This document shows, in pieces, positions 1-10,716 of a DNA stretch of 64,000 nucleotides; positions within the stretch are counted from its first letter, which is position 1, and each line of letters begins with the position of its first letter. The DNA lies in assembly GCA_015680685.1 (NCBI GenBank), contig MNCI01009304.1:62001-126000 (forward strand). Direction: 5' to 3'. The stretch is from Gnetum montanum. Lineage: Eukaryota > Streptophyta > Gnetopsida > Gnetales > Gnetaceae. The notes beneath the pieces were generated by a model, which was not told the DNA's origin, made no database searches, and worked only from the letters and a program-made list of their open reading frames with translations. A program made the translations under genes and the position numbers.

Positions 1-711
1 ATACTTCAAATGGTGTTCGATGTATGGAACCTTGATAATTTTTGTTATAGGTGAATTCTTACTAAGTGTAAGTAATTTTTCCATTTCTTTGATCTATTCC
101 CAACATAGCTTCGTAAAATATCTTCTAATATTCTATTCACATTTTCAATTTTTCTATCTGTCTCTAGGTGGTAAGCTGTGATGAATTTTAGTTGGGTTCC
201 AAGTTCCTTGAAGAAATTTTGCCAAAATTTAGATATGAACTTGGGATCTTGATCTGAAGTTATATATTTAGGACACCCATGTAATTGAAATACTTCTGTA
301 CAAATTTTTGGGCTACTTATTCAACTATGTTTGTAGATTTCATAATGATAAAATGTGGCATCTTTGATAGATGATCAAGCACAACCAAGATCAAATTCTT
401 TTTCTTTTTGGTTATTACCAATTCCATAACGAAATCCATAGTAACATCTTCTCATTTCTAAGTTGGGACTTCCAAAGGCTGTAGTAATCCACTCAGTTTC
501 TTTTGTTTGGCTTTAATTCTTTGGCAGGTTGGGTAGTTTTAATGTATATTGATACATCATTCTTTATTCTAGGCCAAAAATAAGATTTTTGTATCATCAT
601 ATAAGTCTTGATATATCCCAGATGTCTTGCATATGGTAGTTCACGGGCTTCACAAAATAGCCTAAGTCTCCAATTTACTTTTGGAATGCACACTCTTTGT
701 TCTTTTATCAA
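1..711 (-). pseudogene. E0 integrase (partial, decayed)
   Basis: Read on the minus strand, 493-711 is the N-terminal zinc-binding part: a histidine in ARHLGYIKTY, then SYFWPRIKND; the following Cys pair of the HHCC motif is not retained. Positions about 115-180 read AYHLETDRKIENVNR, the decayed form of the strand around the last catalytic acid, with the Glu still present. Near 1-55 the frame gives TYNKNYQGSIHRTPFEV, the end of the catalytic core. It would have inserted element cDNA into the chromosome. Multiple stops break it. The family call is firm because three integrase landmarks appear in order. Confidence 0.85.
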
Positions 712-1300
712 TCAACCATTAGGGAAAAGTTGATAATGAGACTCAGAGGAAATATTAGTTAAGGTCTTCTTAAAGTAAGGATCTTCTTTTATTTTTTCCT
801 TAATTTTTTTTCAATGGGAGTTGTCACAACATTGATCATCAAGTTTCACATTCAACTAAGGGCATCAACTACTACATTTTATTTTCTTGGAATATATTTA
901 ATCTCAAAATCAAATTCAACCAATAATTCTATATATCATCATTTTCGGGTGTTCAAAATATGTTGTATCTGCAAGTATTCTAACCTTTTATGACCTATTT
1001 TTAATATAAATTTTTTCGACAAAGATAGTATCTCCAAACTTTCAAAGCATGAATAATTGTCAATAATTCTAAATCATGGGTGTAGTAATTTACCTCAGCT
1101 CCTCACAATTTATGAGATTCATAACATACCACTTTATCTTCTTGAGAAAGAATTGTACCAATTCCTATTCCACAAGCATCCGTAGATACTTCAAATGGTA
1201 TTTCTTCATTTGTAATTCTCAAAATAGGTGTTGTTGTGAGTAGCATCTTTAATTTAAGGAAAGCTTCCCTGCATTTTTCATCAAACTTAAACACACTTTT
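712..1300 (-). pseudogene. E0 RNase H (decayed)
   Basis: The clearest piece is 1103-1294 on the minus strand: FKFDEKCREAFLKLKMLL, then a TPILR-like segment and the first catalytic region VSTDACGIGIGTILSQ, which matches the start of Ty3/gypsy RNase H. The remainder toward 712 is frameshifted and only partly readable. The enzyme would degrade RNA in the RNA-DNA hybrid during reverse transcription. It directly follows the RT frame of the same polyprotein. Confidence 0.8.
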
Positions 1301-1301
1301 C

Positions 1302-2070
1302 CTACAAAAGATCAGTCAATGGGGCTACCAAGGTAGAAGAATCTTTAATAAAACATCGGCAAAAGCCTATTAAGCCTAAGAAACTATGAACCGTTATAGC
1401 ATCTTTTAGTTCTGGCCAATCCCAGGCTATACTATGTTTTGCTAGATCTACTTGCAATCCCTTCTTAGAAATTATATGGCCCAAATATGAAACTTCTTCT
1501 TTAAAGAGTTCACATTTACTTAATTTTTCTTTAAGGACTTCCATTGTAATTTTTAAATGTTTGACATGTTCTTCTCTTGACTCATAGTAAACAAATATAT
1601 TATCCATAAATACTATAACAAATTGATGAAGATATTCATGAACTATATTATTCATTAATACTATGAATGTTGTATGTGCATTAGTTAATCTAAATGGCAT
1701 CACCACAAGTTCATATAATTCATATCTGATTCTAAATGTAGTTTTCTCAATGTCTTTTTCCTTAATCCTTATTTGGTGATAACCTAATTTTAAATCAATC
1801 TTTGAGAAGTAACATGTGCTTGTAATTTGATCAAATAGGTCATCGATCCTAGGCAAGGGATATGTGTTTTGAATTATCACTTTATTCAATTTCCTATAAT
1901 CAAATACATAATCTTTCTTTTTAACGAACAAAACTAGTGCACCCCAAGGTGATACGCCAGGTTGAATATGCCCTTCTTCCAAAAATTGGTCTAATTGTAC
2001 TTTCAATTCTCTTAATTTAGAAGAGTAAAACCTATAAGGGGATTATAAAACTAATTATGTACTAGGAAAA
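1302..2070 (-). pseudogene. E0 reverse transcriptase
   Basis: A 234-codon open stretch covers most of the RT palm and fingers. Visible blocks in order are [62 protein letters not shown], the active-site block [14 protein letters not shown] and [13 protein letters not shown]. The active site reads MDN where the family has two Asp, so the second catalytic Asp is lost. This is the longest intact frame of E0 and the best lineage marker (chromovirus side of Ty3/gypsy). No start codon is expected, as it is part of a polyprotein. Confidence 0.93.
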
Positions 2071-2139
2071 ATATTAATAGCTTGTTCAATAGTTCTTTTA
2101 GGAGGTAATTCTCTAATTTTACCAAATACTAAGTATTTA

Positions 2140-2625
2140 TATTCCTCAAGTTTTTTTGGAATTTCAATACTTGAAGATTTCTAAGGTTGAGTTACTCTCA
2201 CAACCAACATGGTAGTATACTTTTTGACTAATCTCTTGACTTGGTTAATGGTTATCATGTGAATTTGCTTTGCAATTCCTACCCCCCTTAGAACCCTGAC
2301 TCCATCAATGGTTGGTTCTTTTAAGATAAGTGTTCCAAAGTGGACAGTAATATCAAATTTTTGTAGAAAAGACATTCCTAAGATTGCATCAACAACATGT
2401 AATTCAAATTCAAAGAATTCATCAACAAAAGGCATATCTTACAAATTAAAGGTAATTTCTCCATGCCTGGTATGCTTGCTCACGAGTGTTCCATGTGCAG
2501 GTTCTATCTTAATTTCAATAACTTAACTAAGTTGGGGAAATAAAGTTATAACTAGCACCACTATCAATCAACAATTTAATTTTTTTACCTTTAATTGAAC
2601 CTTCAAAAATCAATAAAGAAAATTT
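2140..2625 (-). pseudogene. E0 aspartic protease region
   Basis: The frame at 2181-2435 contains VVDAILGMSFLQKFDITVHFG, which corresponds to the second half of a Ty3/gypsy retropepsin (the D-x-I-L-G-M-x-[FW]-L block). Upstream, around 2520-2590, the minus strand encodes the region where the catalytic Asp triplet should lie, but the frame is interrupted and I could not place an intact DSG. The position between gag and RT fits. The protease would cleave the Gag-Pol polyprotein. Confidence 0.75.
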
Positions 2626-2639
2626 AAATTTTCTCAAAC

Positions 2640-3985
2640 ATAAAGTAGTTGATGTTAAAATCTTCTTCATGGTTGTCATGGTAATTTGGGCTTTTTTCTT
2701 TGGTCATGTTTGGGTTGGGTTTTTGATTCTTGGTTTGATTGTTTCTTTGTACTTTTCCTTGTAATTTTAGATAATCTTGTTTGAAATGATCTTTACCACA
2801 AGCAAACCATCCTAATCAAGCTTTCTTTGTTGGTGTTTCTTCTACCATTGCTTTTCAAAGGGTAGTTTGTAATTGATTTGATTCTTTGTAGTCCTTAGTA
2901 ATTCTGTAGGCTTCATCAACTATTTGAGGATTATGTGCTCATGTCTAGGGATGCAGTTGTGCATGTAGTCCACTAATAAAATTTGAAGCTAATTCTCCCT
3001 CATCCTAGTGGCCTACATACCAAGAGAGATCACAAAATTCCTTATAGTGATTCTCCATAAATCATCTTTCCAATCTTAAGGAATCAAGTCTCATCTTGTG
3101 CTCTTTGAGGAAGGAATTGGGTATTAATTTTTGTTTAAAATCTCAACAGATGTTGATCCAAGTTGTAATCAATCCTTATGATCTTAGTCAATTCCACCAT
3201 GTTGCTGCAAGTCCTCTCAAATATAGGAAGATGATGTCTAAATGTTCTTAGCTTGACAAATTTAACATATCAAAGTAATTCTTCATTATATTAAGCCAAT
3301 CTTTCACCTTGGCACTAGATCTAGGGGGTTCATCGTTATGATCTAATTTTACCTTTTTGGCATGTACTTGTGTAAATGATTCTCTTGGTGCATTTTTGTA
3401 CTTCCAATATCCCTCAGCTTTGGTTTGTATTCTTTGACTTAATGAAGGGATGTCGACACCCTAGTGTCCAATAGGTGGGGATTGGTTTCTATGTGGATCC
3501 CTAGGGTGAAGTTGATCTTGATTTTCATCCTTGTAATTTGGGAACTGATCTTGGCATTGATCCCTAGGTGGAATGTGACTGGGATTTAGAGGTTGGGTGA
3601 GATGATCGGTTAATTGCTTGATGATGTCTACAAAGGAATCCATCTTTTCTTGCACTTTTGATCATTTTTCTTTTGAACTTTCTAACAATTTTATAATTTC
3701 CTTAAACATGTTCTACATCTCTATCCTAAACCCTTAATTTTACTGATGAATTTCATCTTGAATACCCCTGATTTCATTAATTTTATCATCAAAGACATTC
3801 ATCCAATCATTAACTTAGGTCTCCATCACTCTCAAATGTACTCTTTGGTTTCCAAAAATCAGTAAGTTGAGGAAATTAGGCATGTTGGTAATCCTTGGCC
3901 TCATTAGCTTTCTTTATGGGTCTTAAGATATTTAATTGGTTTTAGGAGAGGTTAGAATTTTCATGAACTTCTACTCAACCATGGT
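2640..3985 (-). pseudogene. E0 gag with damaged zinc knuckle
   Basis: This minus-strand region lies between the protease and the leader. At 2771-2809 it encodes WFACGKDHFKQDY, a zinc knuckle of CX2CX3HX4C spacing in which the first Cys reads Trp (TGG) and the last reads Tyr (TAT). The segment 3461-3655 is hydrophilic and rich in Pro, Gln, Asp and His, typical of a gag N-terminal or linker region. The first ATG is likely at about 3983, just after a possible primer-site remnant. Many stops and frameshifts are present. The capsid part is only weakly recognisable. Confidence 0.7.
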
Positions 3986-4265
3986 ATCCTAATTTGTTTT
4001 AAGATCCTAAATGATAACTTGAAAAACACTAATTTTCAATTCTCCAGAAGCTAAATCTGAACATTTCATGGTGTTTGGAAGGTTCAAACCTATTAGAATT
4101 GTTTTTTTTAGTTGAAAATGGACTCTGAAATCAAGAATTATGGCCATTTTAAAGTTTGTAAAAATTACATGATTTTTAAGACTTCTTGAGAGGTCACCCA
4201 TCCCGGTACTAGTGCACTTAATTATGGAATTCTTATCTCACATGTTGCCAACACACCAAATTCTT
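3978..4265 (-). mobile_element. E0 probable 5' LTR end and leader
   Basis: Reading the minus strand, a GGATACCATGGTTGAG string at about 3975-3990 resembles the sequence next to the usual initiator-Met tRNA primer site of plant Ty3 elements, with part of the site lost. This would place the LTR end near 4000 and make 4005-4265 LTR. The segment carries the 5S-like block listed separately. The outer LTR boundary cannot be placed because the second LTR is outside the window. The LTR might extend further into the 4266-5700 region. Confidence 0.45.
4180..4236 (-). ncRNA. 5S rRNA-like block (box C and partial box A), probable LTR module
   Basis: On the minus strand this segment reads GGATGGGTGACCTCTCAAGAAGTC, close to the highly conserved 3' control region (box C) of plant 5S rRNA genes. 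Just before it AATTCC and AATTAAGTGC fall where 5S genes have the GAACTCC and AGTTAAGCGTGC (box A) sequences. About 12 bases between the two boxes are missing, and the 5' third and the 3' tail of the gene are absent. It is therefore not a functional 5S gene. 5S-derived segments are known in the LTRs of Cassandra-type and some other plant retrotransposons, and the position near the E0 leader fits that. A chance insertion of 5S-derived DNA is the alternative. Confidence 0.7.
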
Positions 4266-4810
4266 TTTTTGAAAATTACTTTTGCACATTTGCAATTTAA
4301 ACTACATATTGAAGATGGAAAATTTTGAAATTTTTTATTAGTTGGTAAAAAATTTAAATTTTTTTTTGGATAACAGGAATTCAAATTTTTCATCAGTTGA
4401 TAGAAAAATTTCCATCATTAGGTAGGGTAAGAATAATGGCAAGGCTAGGGATGATAGCAATGATCATGATGATGTTGGCCTACATGTGGTAAGGGTGGTG
4501 ATGGTGGTGGCGGCATGAAACGAGTGGCATACACTATGACAGGAGATGGTGAGAGGTGATTGGCATGCATGGTGCAATAGAGGTGAGTTGTGAAGGATGG
4601 TGGAGGAACTTTGGAGATGTGATAGTGATGGTGATCAAGGACCTTCCTCTAGCCTATATAGCCTTTTCGATGGCCTACACAACTTGGTAAGGGGCCCACG
4701 TGGCCCAAAGAAGGGCCTACACAACTTGTGTGAGGGCTTGCATGGCCCATGTAGGTGATAGCTTAGCCCATGTAAGGGCTTGCACGGTCTTGGTGGAGCC
4801 AATGCATTGT
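4266..4810. other. Non-coding spacer
   Basis: The left part (4266-4430) is very AT-rich with homopolymer runs. From about 4440 the + strand becomes G-rich, with many GGTGGTG, GGGC and CATGGCCCA strings, and two imperfect copies of a GGGC-TACACAACTTG-type phrase near 4670 and 4715. No gene or RT-like frame is visible. It may be the outer part of the E0 LTR or the approach to the minisatellite. Confidence 0.5.
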
Positions 4811-5251
4811 TGTTGCGAGGGTTTTTAGTGGGCTAGAGGGCACTAGAAGGGGAGTGATCCTCGGTGCTAATGGTGCCTACAAAACTCTAGAGGGGACCAT
4901 GATCCTCAATGCTGGTAGTGTCCATAGGCACTAGAGGAGGTAGTGAACTATAGCATTGATGGTTTCTATAGTTGTTGAATGAGGTACTGATTTGCAACAC
5001 TGGTGGTGTTCGTGTATGTAGGATGGGGCAGTGATCTACTATGCCAGTAGTGTCCATGGATGCTAGAGGGGATAGTAATCTATGACATCGGTGATGTTCA
5101 TGGACACCAAAGGAAGTAGTGCTCCACAATGTTGCTGGTGTCCATAGTGCAATGAAAGGAATATTAATCTATAGCTCTAATGGTGTCCATGATGCATTGG
5201 TGAATAGTGGTGCTAAGAACTACAATGGTGTTGACAACAAGCGATAGTCTG
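4811..5251. repeat. 44-bp minisatellite, about ten degenerate copies
   Basis: Units start at 4811, 4855, 4900, 4944, 4988, 5032, 5076, 5120, 5164 and 5208. All are 44 bp except the second, which is 45. A typical unit reads TGATCTACTATGCCAGTAGT, then GTCCATGGATGCTAGAGGGG and ATAG. The central (T/G)GTCCATGG part and the end GGGG-TAG are best kept. Length is conserved much better than sequence. The small reading frames across it are products of the repeat: 44 is not a multiple of three, so the frame shifts each unit. No coding function is proposed. Confidence 0.9.
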
Positions 5252-6040
5252 AGATGAGGTGTGGCACAATGATAATGCATGGCATGGTGAAGGGCAACAT
5301 GGTATGGCAAAGGGTAGCACAGTGGAAGTGAAATGGTGAGTAGGGCTATAGGATTGGCATGAATCATGGCCTAGTAGAGGCACATAGGTGGTAAAGGTGA
5401 GAAAATCAAGGATGTGCAGGTGGGGTGATGCTATGTAGGAGGGCTAGCTCTTGCTTGGCCGACTGCTGGACTGATCATAATACTAAGTGGCTAGGCCTAG
5501 TGGCCTTGCCACACAATGGTGCAGTAGGCCCTACTACCATTAGCCATTATGCTAGTCATAATGTTGTGCAGTTGGGACTTGCAGCCCTACCATGCAATGG
5601 TGTGATAGGCCCTACTATTGATGGCAGTAAGGTTCAATCATGGACCTAGCCTCTAAGGCCTCCAAAAATTTTTTTATATAAAGATTTTTAAAAATTATTT
5701 CAAGGGAGGGGGATAGTGGGATGGGTTTGAGGGATGCTAGGGTTGAAACCCATGATCTATGGCTTCCATTTTTTAAAATAAATTAAATTAAAATTTTAAA
5801 AAGCATTTTAATTTTAAATTACATGCAACACAAGAAACATCATATTTTCCAAATTGTAAGTTTGATTTTGATGAAATTGGTACCATTGGAATCATCTTGG
5901 AGAGTACTATATGTTTAGCTTGAGATAAAACTAGTTTGCTTAACCTATAATCCACAAAATCATGAAACATTAGTGTTATATTTTATTAATTATTAATTAA
6001 CTTAAGGTGATACTTCCTCTTTTCTCTAGCTAAGATTCCT
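5252..6040. repeat. Non-coding spacer with an 81-bp tandem duplication
   Basis: The phrase CAATGGTG, a few bases, TAGGCCCTACTA occurs at about 5514 and again at about 5595, giving two imperfect units 81 bp apart within 5433-5645. The part before it (5252-5420) is G-rich with loose GGCA-type repetition. After 5650 the sequence turns AT-rich up to the TATA box at 6051. The short frames here look like repeat shadows and I see no gene. Confidence 0.6.
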
Positions 6041-6050
6041 TCCTAGCTTT

Positions 6051-6058
6051 TATAAATA
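6051..6058 (+). promoter_or_regulatory. TATA box upstream of the decayed gene at 6121
   Basis: TATAAATA lies 70 bp before the ATG at 6121, a normal plant TATA-to-start distance allowing for a short leader. The gene it would serve is a pseudogene, so activity is doubtful. Chance occurrence in AT-rich DNA is possible, but the spacing and the gene-like layout that follows support it. Confidence 0.45.
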
Positions 6059-6120
6059 CATGAGAGAAGAAAAATTTTCCCAACATTCATAGAGGATTGA
6101 AGATTTATACTAGTGACATC

Positions 6121-6809
6121 ATGGCTTCTAAGTGTTCAACTTAAGCTTCTTCTTAAGCACAAGCTCCTTCTCAAGCACAAGCTCCTTTAGGTAGCTCTAA
6201 AATGGTGACTATTATTTTGCACCAATATAATGCTATTATTGCTTCCAATTTTGTGTGTAATTTACTTGGAGTGGAAGGGTTTGAATATCTCACAACCTCA
6301 CATTTTTCTGAGTTACTTATCTTTCATGTTTTCAAAGCAACATATTGCAAAACTTTGATAATTCAATGGTGTAATCGTTATAATAAATGTAGAAATTCTA
6401 CTTTACAATTAGCTTTTGGACAAATAGTGGTTATTCTAGCTGATATTAAGGTAGTTTTATATTTTTACTTAGGGGAGGATCCTCTAATTCCATTGATTTT
6501 CTCTCCTAAGTTTCGATTATTATGTCAAGAAGAATTATATAATAATGTTCATGATTGTGCTACTCAAAAAATTCAATTTCTTCATGGTGATTTTATTAAT
6601 GAAATTCATTTTGAATTATTCCAATTTATTCATAATAAGGTTTATGGCACCAACACCAATCCTATGTTAGTTCTTATTTTATCTTTATACACCATGGTGC
6701 CAAAATTGGTAGAGTTTATGATATGTCATTATCTTGTTTTTCTACCATACCTCATGCCATGGAGGAAGTTGTAGCTACCCAAAAAAATCTTCAAAAACCT
6801 TATACCATA
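6121..6809 (+). pseudogene. Decayed multi-exon gene, 5' part of the first visible exon (possible plant mobile domain protein)
   Basis: The ATG at 6121 opens a frame in phase with the 190-codon open stretch at 6202-6774. Two TAA codons, at 6142-6144 and 6154-6156, sit in a Ser/Ala/Gln-rich stretch where CAA is expected. The body contains IIQWCNRYNKCRNSTLQLAFGQIVVIL and a GEDPL motif (given here as landmarks), whose order (Trp, Asn, FG, a hydrophobic strand, then a Gly-x-Pro turn) resembles the plant mobile domain seen in host genes and Mutator-like elements. A frameshift at about 6660-6690 moves the frame, after which it stays open into the element A insertion point. After removal of A the frame continues at 19896. 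The family call is tentative, but the gene structure is better supported. Confidence 0.55.
6805..6809. repeat. Left target-site copy of element A (CCATA)
   Basis: CCATA just outside the left LTR edge pairs with TCATA at 19891-19895. The single difference is a C-to-T change. A 5-bp duplication is normal for Ty3/gypsy integration. Confidence 0.7.
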
Positions 6810-7684
6810 TGATGAGTGATGAGGTACCCCTATGCTCAACCATACGAATCACAAAGGATTCATGATTGATCTAGTCAAATTTTGTGGACTTTATAGTTTC
6901 TAGTACAGTAGTCTTCTAGGAAGTGAACCTTGCCCTAGGTTCGTTCGTTGTCTTCCTAATTATAATTGTGAAGCATAATGGTATGGTAAGAGTAATTAAG
7001 GCATATAATTTTTATCATTTTGTGTTTTATGGTTTTGGTGCTTAAAGAGAGATAGAGTGATGTAATGACTAATTTAATTTTAACTAACTAACTAATCTTT
7101 AACTAATCCTAACATAAGCATCTGGTCCCACTTTTTGCACATGTCTTGAACACATGTATCCACTTCTGGGTTACCAACTGCTACACTACTAGGCACACCA
7201 TGTAATACCATTGCTGGGATCACCAAGAAAATACATGCTATGTTCAAAGTGGTCATACTTATGTATTTAATCTATTTAGCTTATCTCTCTTAATTAGCTT
7301 AATCTACTTAATTACTAGAAAATATTGAATAAAGAAAAAAATATTAAATGCATAAATGAAACATTTAAACTATCTAGAATCTTGCAAGGTTTATCAAGAA
7401 GTTCATCTTTATTGCCACACACATTGTCATGCTCAAGTACAAAAATTCTTGAATAAAGATTCATGTACTTTATGATTACTACTATAGGCACTCAGGAAAA
7501 ATATTCTAACTTTTGACTAAACAAACTATAAAAGCTCTGCTACTACTATGAAATTTGATGCCATAAATGCAACTAGTGAGCATGTATTTATAGGCTAGGA
7601 TAGACCCTTGCATTGATGGGGCTATGTTGATGCAATAGATTGCATCGACAGGGCCTAGTTGATGCAACAAATCATGTTTCATTA
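6810..7684 (-). repeat. Element A 3' LTR (875 bp)
   Basis: It is aligned by eye with 19015-19890 over its full length. Long exact runs are shared, for example around 7000-7110 and 19205-19320. On the minus strand it begins TAATGAAACATG (decayed TGATGA) and ends near CTCATCACTCATCA. A TATA box reads GCCTATAAATACATG on the minus strand at about 7581-7595. It is preceded in U3 (about 7600-7680) by repeated TGCATC/GTCGATGCA motifs. Confidence 0.93.
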
Positions 7685-7898
7685 TACCCCCACGACTGAA
7701 TGGAAACTTGTCCTTGAGTTCTTTACAAAATTAGAAAGGTATGGGATTATTAACTGGCTTTTGACATAACAAAACAAGATAAAATAGACATAACAAAACT
7801 AAGTGCCCAATGTGCAAATCAAACATATTACAAAATTATGCATGGTACAAAAAATTGGACAAGCACATCCTTTTATTACATGAAGACAAAAGAGAATA
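7685..7898 (-). promoter_or_regulatory. Element A polypurine tract and 3' untranslated segment
   Basis: On the minus strand CAGTCGTGGGGGTA directly precedes the 3' LTR. It matches AATTTTGGGGGTA at the same place in element B and GTTGTGGGGGTA in D, and serves as the plus-strand primer. The rest is the short 3' untranslated stretch after the third ORF. It includes a conserved CTCAAGGACAAGTTT-like phrase shared with B and D. Confidence 0.8.
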
Positions 7899-10716
7899 TC
7901 ACATGATCCTAGGCTGTGGAGGCTCCTAAGGCTCTAATGGACCTTCTTTAGCTCCAGGCATGGTCGGTGGCTAAGGTGGTTATGGTTGTCTTACTACTGC
8001 TACAACTTTTGGTAAAAGGCTAAAAGCATCCAGAAATGCTTTCATCTTCTCTTCTTTACTCCTAGGATCATTCACACTCAACGTAGCTTCCCCGATGTGG
8101 GTTGGAATTAGAATATTTCAAGGACAAGGAAATATTAGAAGAAACTCCTTTACATTGACAAACTAGGCTACAAAGTGCTTACGGTCAATGTCAAATGCTC
8201 AAATTGTGTCTTACATTGCTTGGTAGTCACTCATCCTTTTGGCCAAGTTCTTGAAAACTGATCTTTGGTTAGTAAATTTTTCCTTGAGAACCTCGAGTTT
8301 AGCATTTGCCACCATAGGCTTCTACTTGATGTCTTTATGTTTCTTGAACTCGGCCTTGTACAATAAGTATGAGCTAGCCACTAACTTTTCAAGCTTAGAC
8401 TATGATCATCTGGTAGCCAATATTGCCAAGTTTTCATAGCAGAGATTGAACAACTCCATATACTCCATCATCTCTTTAATCTACAATTTTTTCATGTGGA
8501 TTTCCATCTTATTATAACATCAATCTCATCAACAATGGGTCGCCACATTTCTCTGCACTACTAGAGTTGTTGGAGGGCCTCATTAACCTTTGCCTTCACC
8601 AGTTAGATATGTTTTTTATTCATCTCCTTTTGTAGGCCAACCTAGTATGTATAATGATTTTTAACTTTTTTGAATTTCAAAGCCTTATTTTTCTAGGAAG
8701 CAATCTCAATTGCTAACTTCTAGTGTAAGGCGTAGACCTCCTCCATGGAGAGATTACAATTCTCCATTGCCAATATCCTCAATTTGGTGTTTCCTCTAGT
8801 AAGATACTCCTACTATTGATGGATGAATTCTTCTAGCTATTGCTATTGTGTATCAACATTCCATGGGCGATGGTTTTCTATGATCAAAATTTTATTCTCT
8901 GGGCGCATCTGCATCAAGTCATTCCATACTGAATGAGTTGTAGCTTCTACTATGGACTAATTGAATATTACTATTACCATTTCTCCCTTAATCCACTTTA
9001 GCTATTCTTGAAGCTACTAAAAAGCTTCATCTTGTGTTAATGTAGGGTTGATAAGAGTAGGGTTGGCAGTTCAGGCATGTAGTTCAGCAACTTCAGTGGC
9101 CAAGCATTGATTATGTGATTAGGCTATTTCAAGTTGCCCTTCTAAGATGAGGCACTTACCCTTTGCCTCCAATAGCTATGACTAGATTGCAATGATGGTA
9201 TCTAGAAAATTAAAGATATTTGGAATCGATTACCTAGTTCCCACTAGTTGGTCCAGTAGTTCTAAATTCTAGGATGCATTCAATTTCCTATTGATTGTTC
9301 TTGTAGAAATCTGCACATCCCTGAGTGTAGAAACATCTGGTATAGGCAATGTAGGTGCATTTAATGCCTCAGCAACTTGATTAGCAATGATCTCCATAGT
9401 TTTCTCTTACCCTTGGTGTTGCATCACTAATTTAGTTGCCTCTCATCCTCCTTCAAGCGTACTAAAAAGGAAGTAGCATTCCCAAAGATTTCTAGGAATA
9501 TATGATGCTGAGAGAGAGAGACTATCACCTCTTGAGCACTTGGATTTGACCTTTTAGGAAACTACATTCATTGGCTAATTATATCATCCACTTCTTTGAG
9601 GTGAATCATGGTTAGTCTATACATAGATGGTTCCCTAGCACTAGTTCTTGCCTACTACCCTTGTTGTTGAAACAACTACTTTTAGATTTTTTGCATGTAC
9701 TCAACTGTAGTGTAGGCCTCTGGTAGTTGCTCATGAGTAGGTGGTGAAGGTGGTCATTGCTGCTCCTCTTCTATGGATGTGGTAGGCATCTTATCTTTCA
9801 TCATATTGGCATGCTTGATTATATCTTTTGTGCTTGATTATATCTTTTGTGTAGTAGACTATCCCTAACCTTTTGCATAATTTTCTAATTAACTAGGGGA
9901 AGGTCAATGTTTTCCTTCCATGTTTATCATCCTTGAAGCACTTCTCTATCTCTAGATAGATTAGCTGTGGAAGGTTTGTTGGAAATTTTTCGCTTAGAGT
10001 TGTGCATGCTCGAGTAGAGAAGGTTGTCACCTTACTAGGCCTCACCATAGGGTTGAGGTGGTAAGTCACTATCTTAAAATAGATTCATTTTGCTAGTGTG
10101 AGCGCACCAAACTCCTTATAGTCAACCCCATAACACCAATGAGTCCATTCCTTCTTTTCTCTAGGATCAACTTATATAGATAGCTCTACCAACTATGTTC
10201 TTGTGTCAGGCAATCCAAGGGCCTATGAAATGTCTTCTACTAAGTAGGAAACTTGGATATCCTTGATTTTTAGGCAATTCAAAGGCCTACACAATGGCTT
10301 CTCCCATGTATGTCTCCCCACTAGAAGTGATGATTGGCCATATGGGAGAGGCTTGAAGTTGAGCTTTGACATATTTTGGAGCCCATTCAAGAAATTAACT
10401 AAAGTTTATCTCTTAGAGAATTAAGCATTGGATTTCACAGTTCTCGATCATGTTGAGGTAGGCCTATGTGAGTGTGACTTCTAGTCTAGGTACAAGGCCT
10501 AGCAGCTTGTCTCACTGTGTGTGTTCGGATGTAGCTTCTTCTTTGAAATTTTTTTGAATAGATTCCACCTTAATCTCATCTTTGAGAGGTCCCATTCTGT
10601 GGGTTTCCTTAGCTTGTTCTTGGCCATGTTCTTGTTGGCCTCTTCCTCCTCTAGGTTGTTTCTCTCACAGTTGTGATGGTCCTTCATCCTACACTCTCTT
10701 TTGGTCTAGATACCAT
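7899..10716 (-). pseudogene. Element A third ORF (post-pol, env position): N-terminal transposon-associated domain and coiled-coil
   Basis: Start ATG at 10714-10716 (MVSRPK, compare MAPRPK in B and MAPKRG in D); end TGA at 7899-7901. The length of 2818 bp nearly equals the ORF in B (2816 bp). Conserved landmarks are WCYGVDYKEF at about 10110-10139 and TYHLNP at about 10052-10067, then a long Lys/Glu/Gln-rich part that looks coiled-coil, and a tail with KEG..EP. The N-terminal layout resembles the putative plant transposon protein domain found in Athila-type ORFs. No signal peptide or transmembrane segment was recognised, so an envelope role is not supported. Function is unknown. Many stops are present. 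Confidence 0.7.

Larger units (their letters stand above)
1..4265 (-). mobile_element. Element E0: Ty3/gypsy chromovirus-like retrotransposon, 3' end outside window
   Basis: On the minus strand the order from high to low coordinate is probable LTR/leader, gag, protease, RT, RNase H, integrase, which is the Ty3/gypsy order. The RT has the chromovirus-type wording ([34 protein letters not shown]) and is clearly different from the Athila-type RTs of elements A-C. The window opens inside the integrase core, so the C-terminal integrase and the 3' LTR are missing. Reading frames are broken by many stops and short indels, so this is an old inactive copy. The outer edge of the 5' LTR was not found. 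Confidence 0.9.

Noticed and set aside
4887-5129. 80-codon minus-strand frame with repeated Thr/Pro/Leu phrases
   Set aside because: It is produced by the 44-bp minisatellite. The period is not a multiple of three and the opposite strand is equally open, so it is not a gene.
4811-5251. Possible CRISPR array
   Set aside because: The units are contiguous and degenerate with no unique spacers, in a plant-type context.
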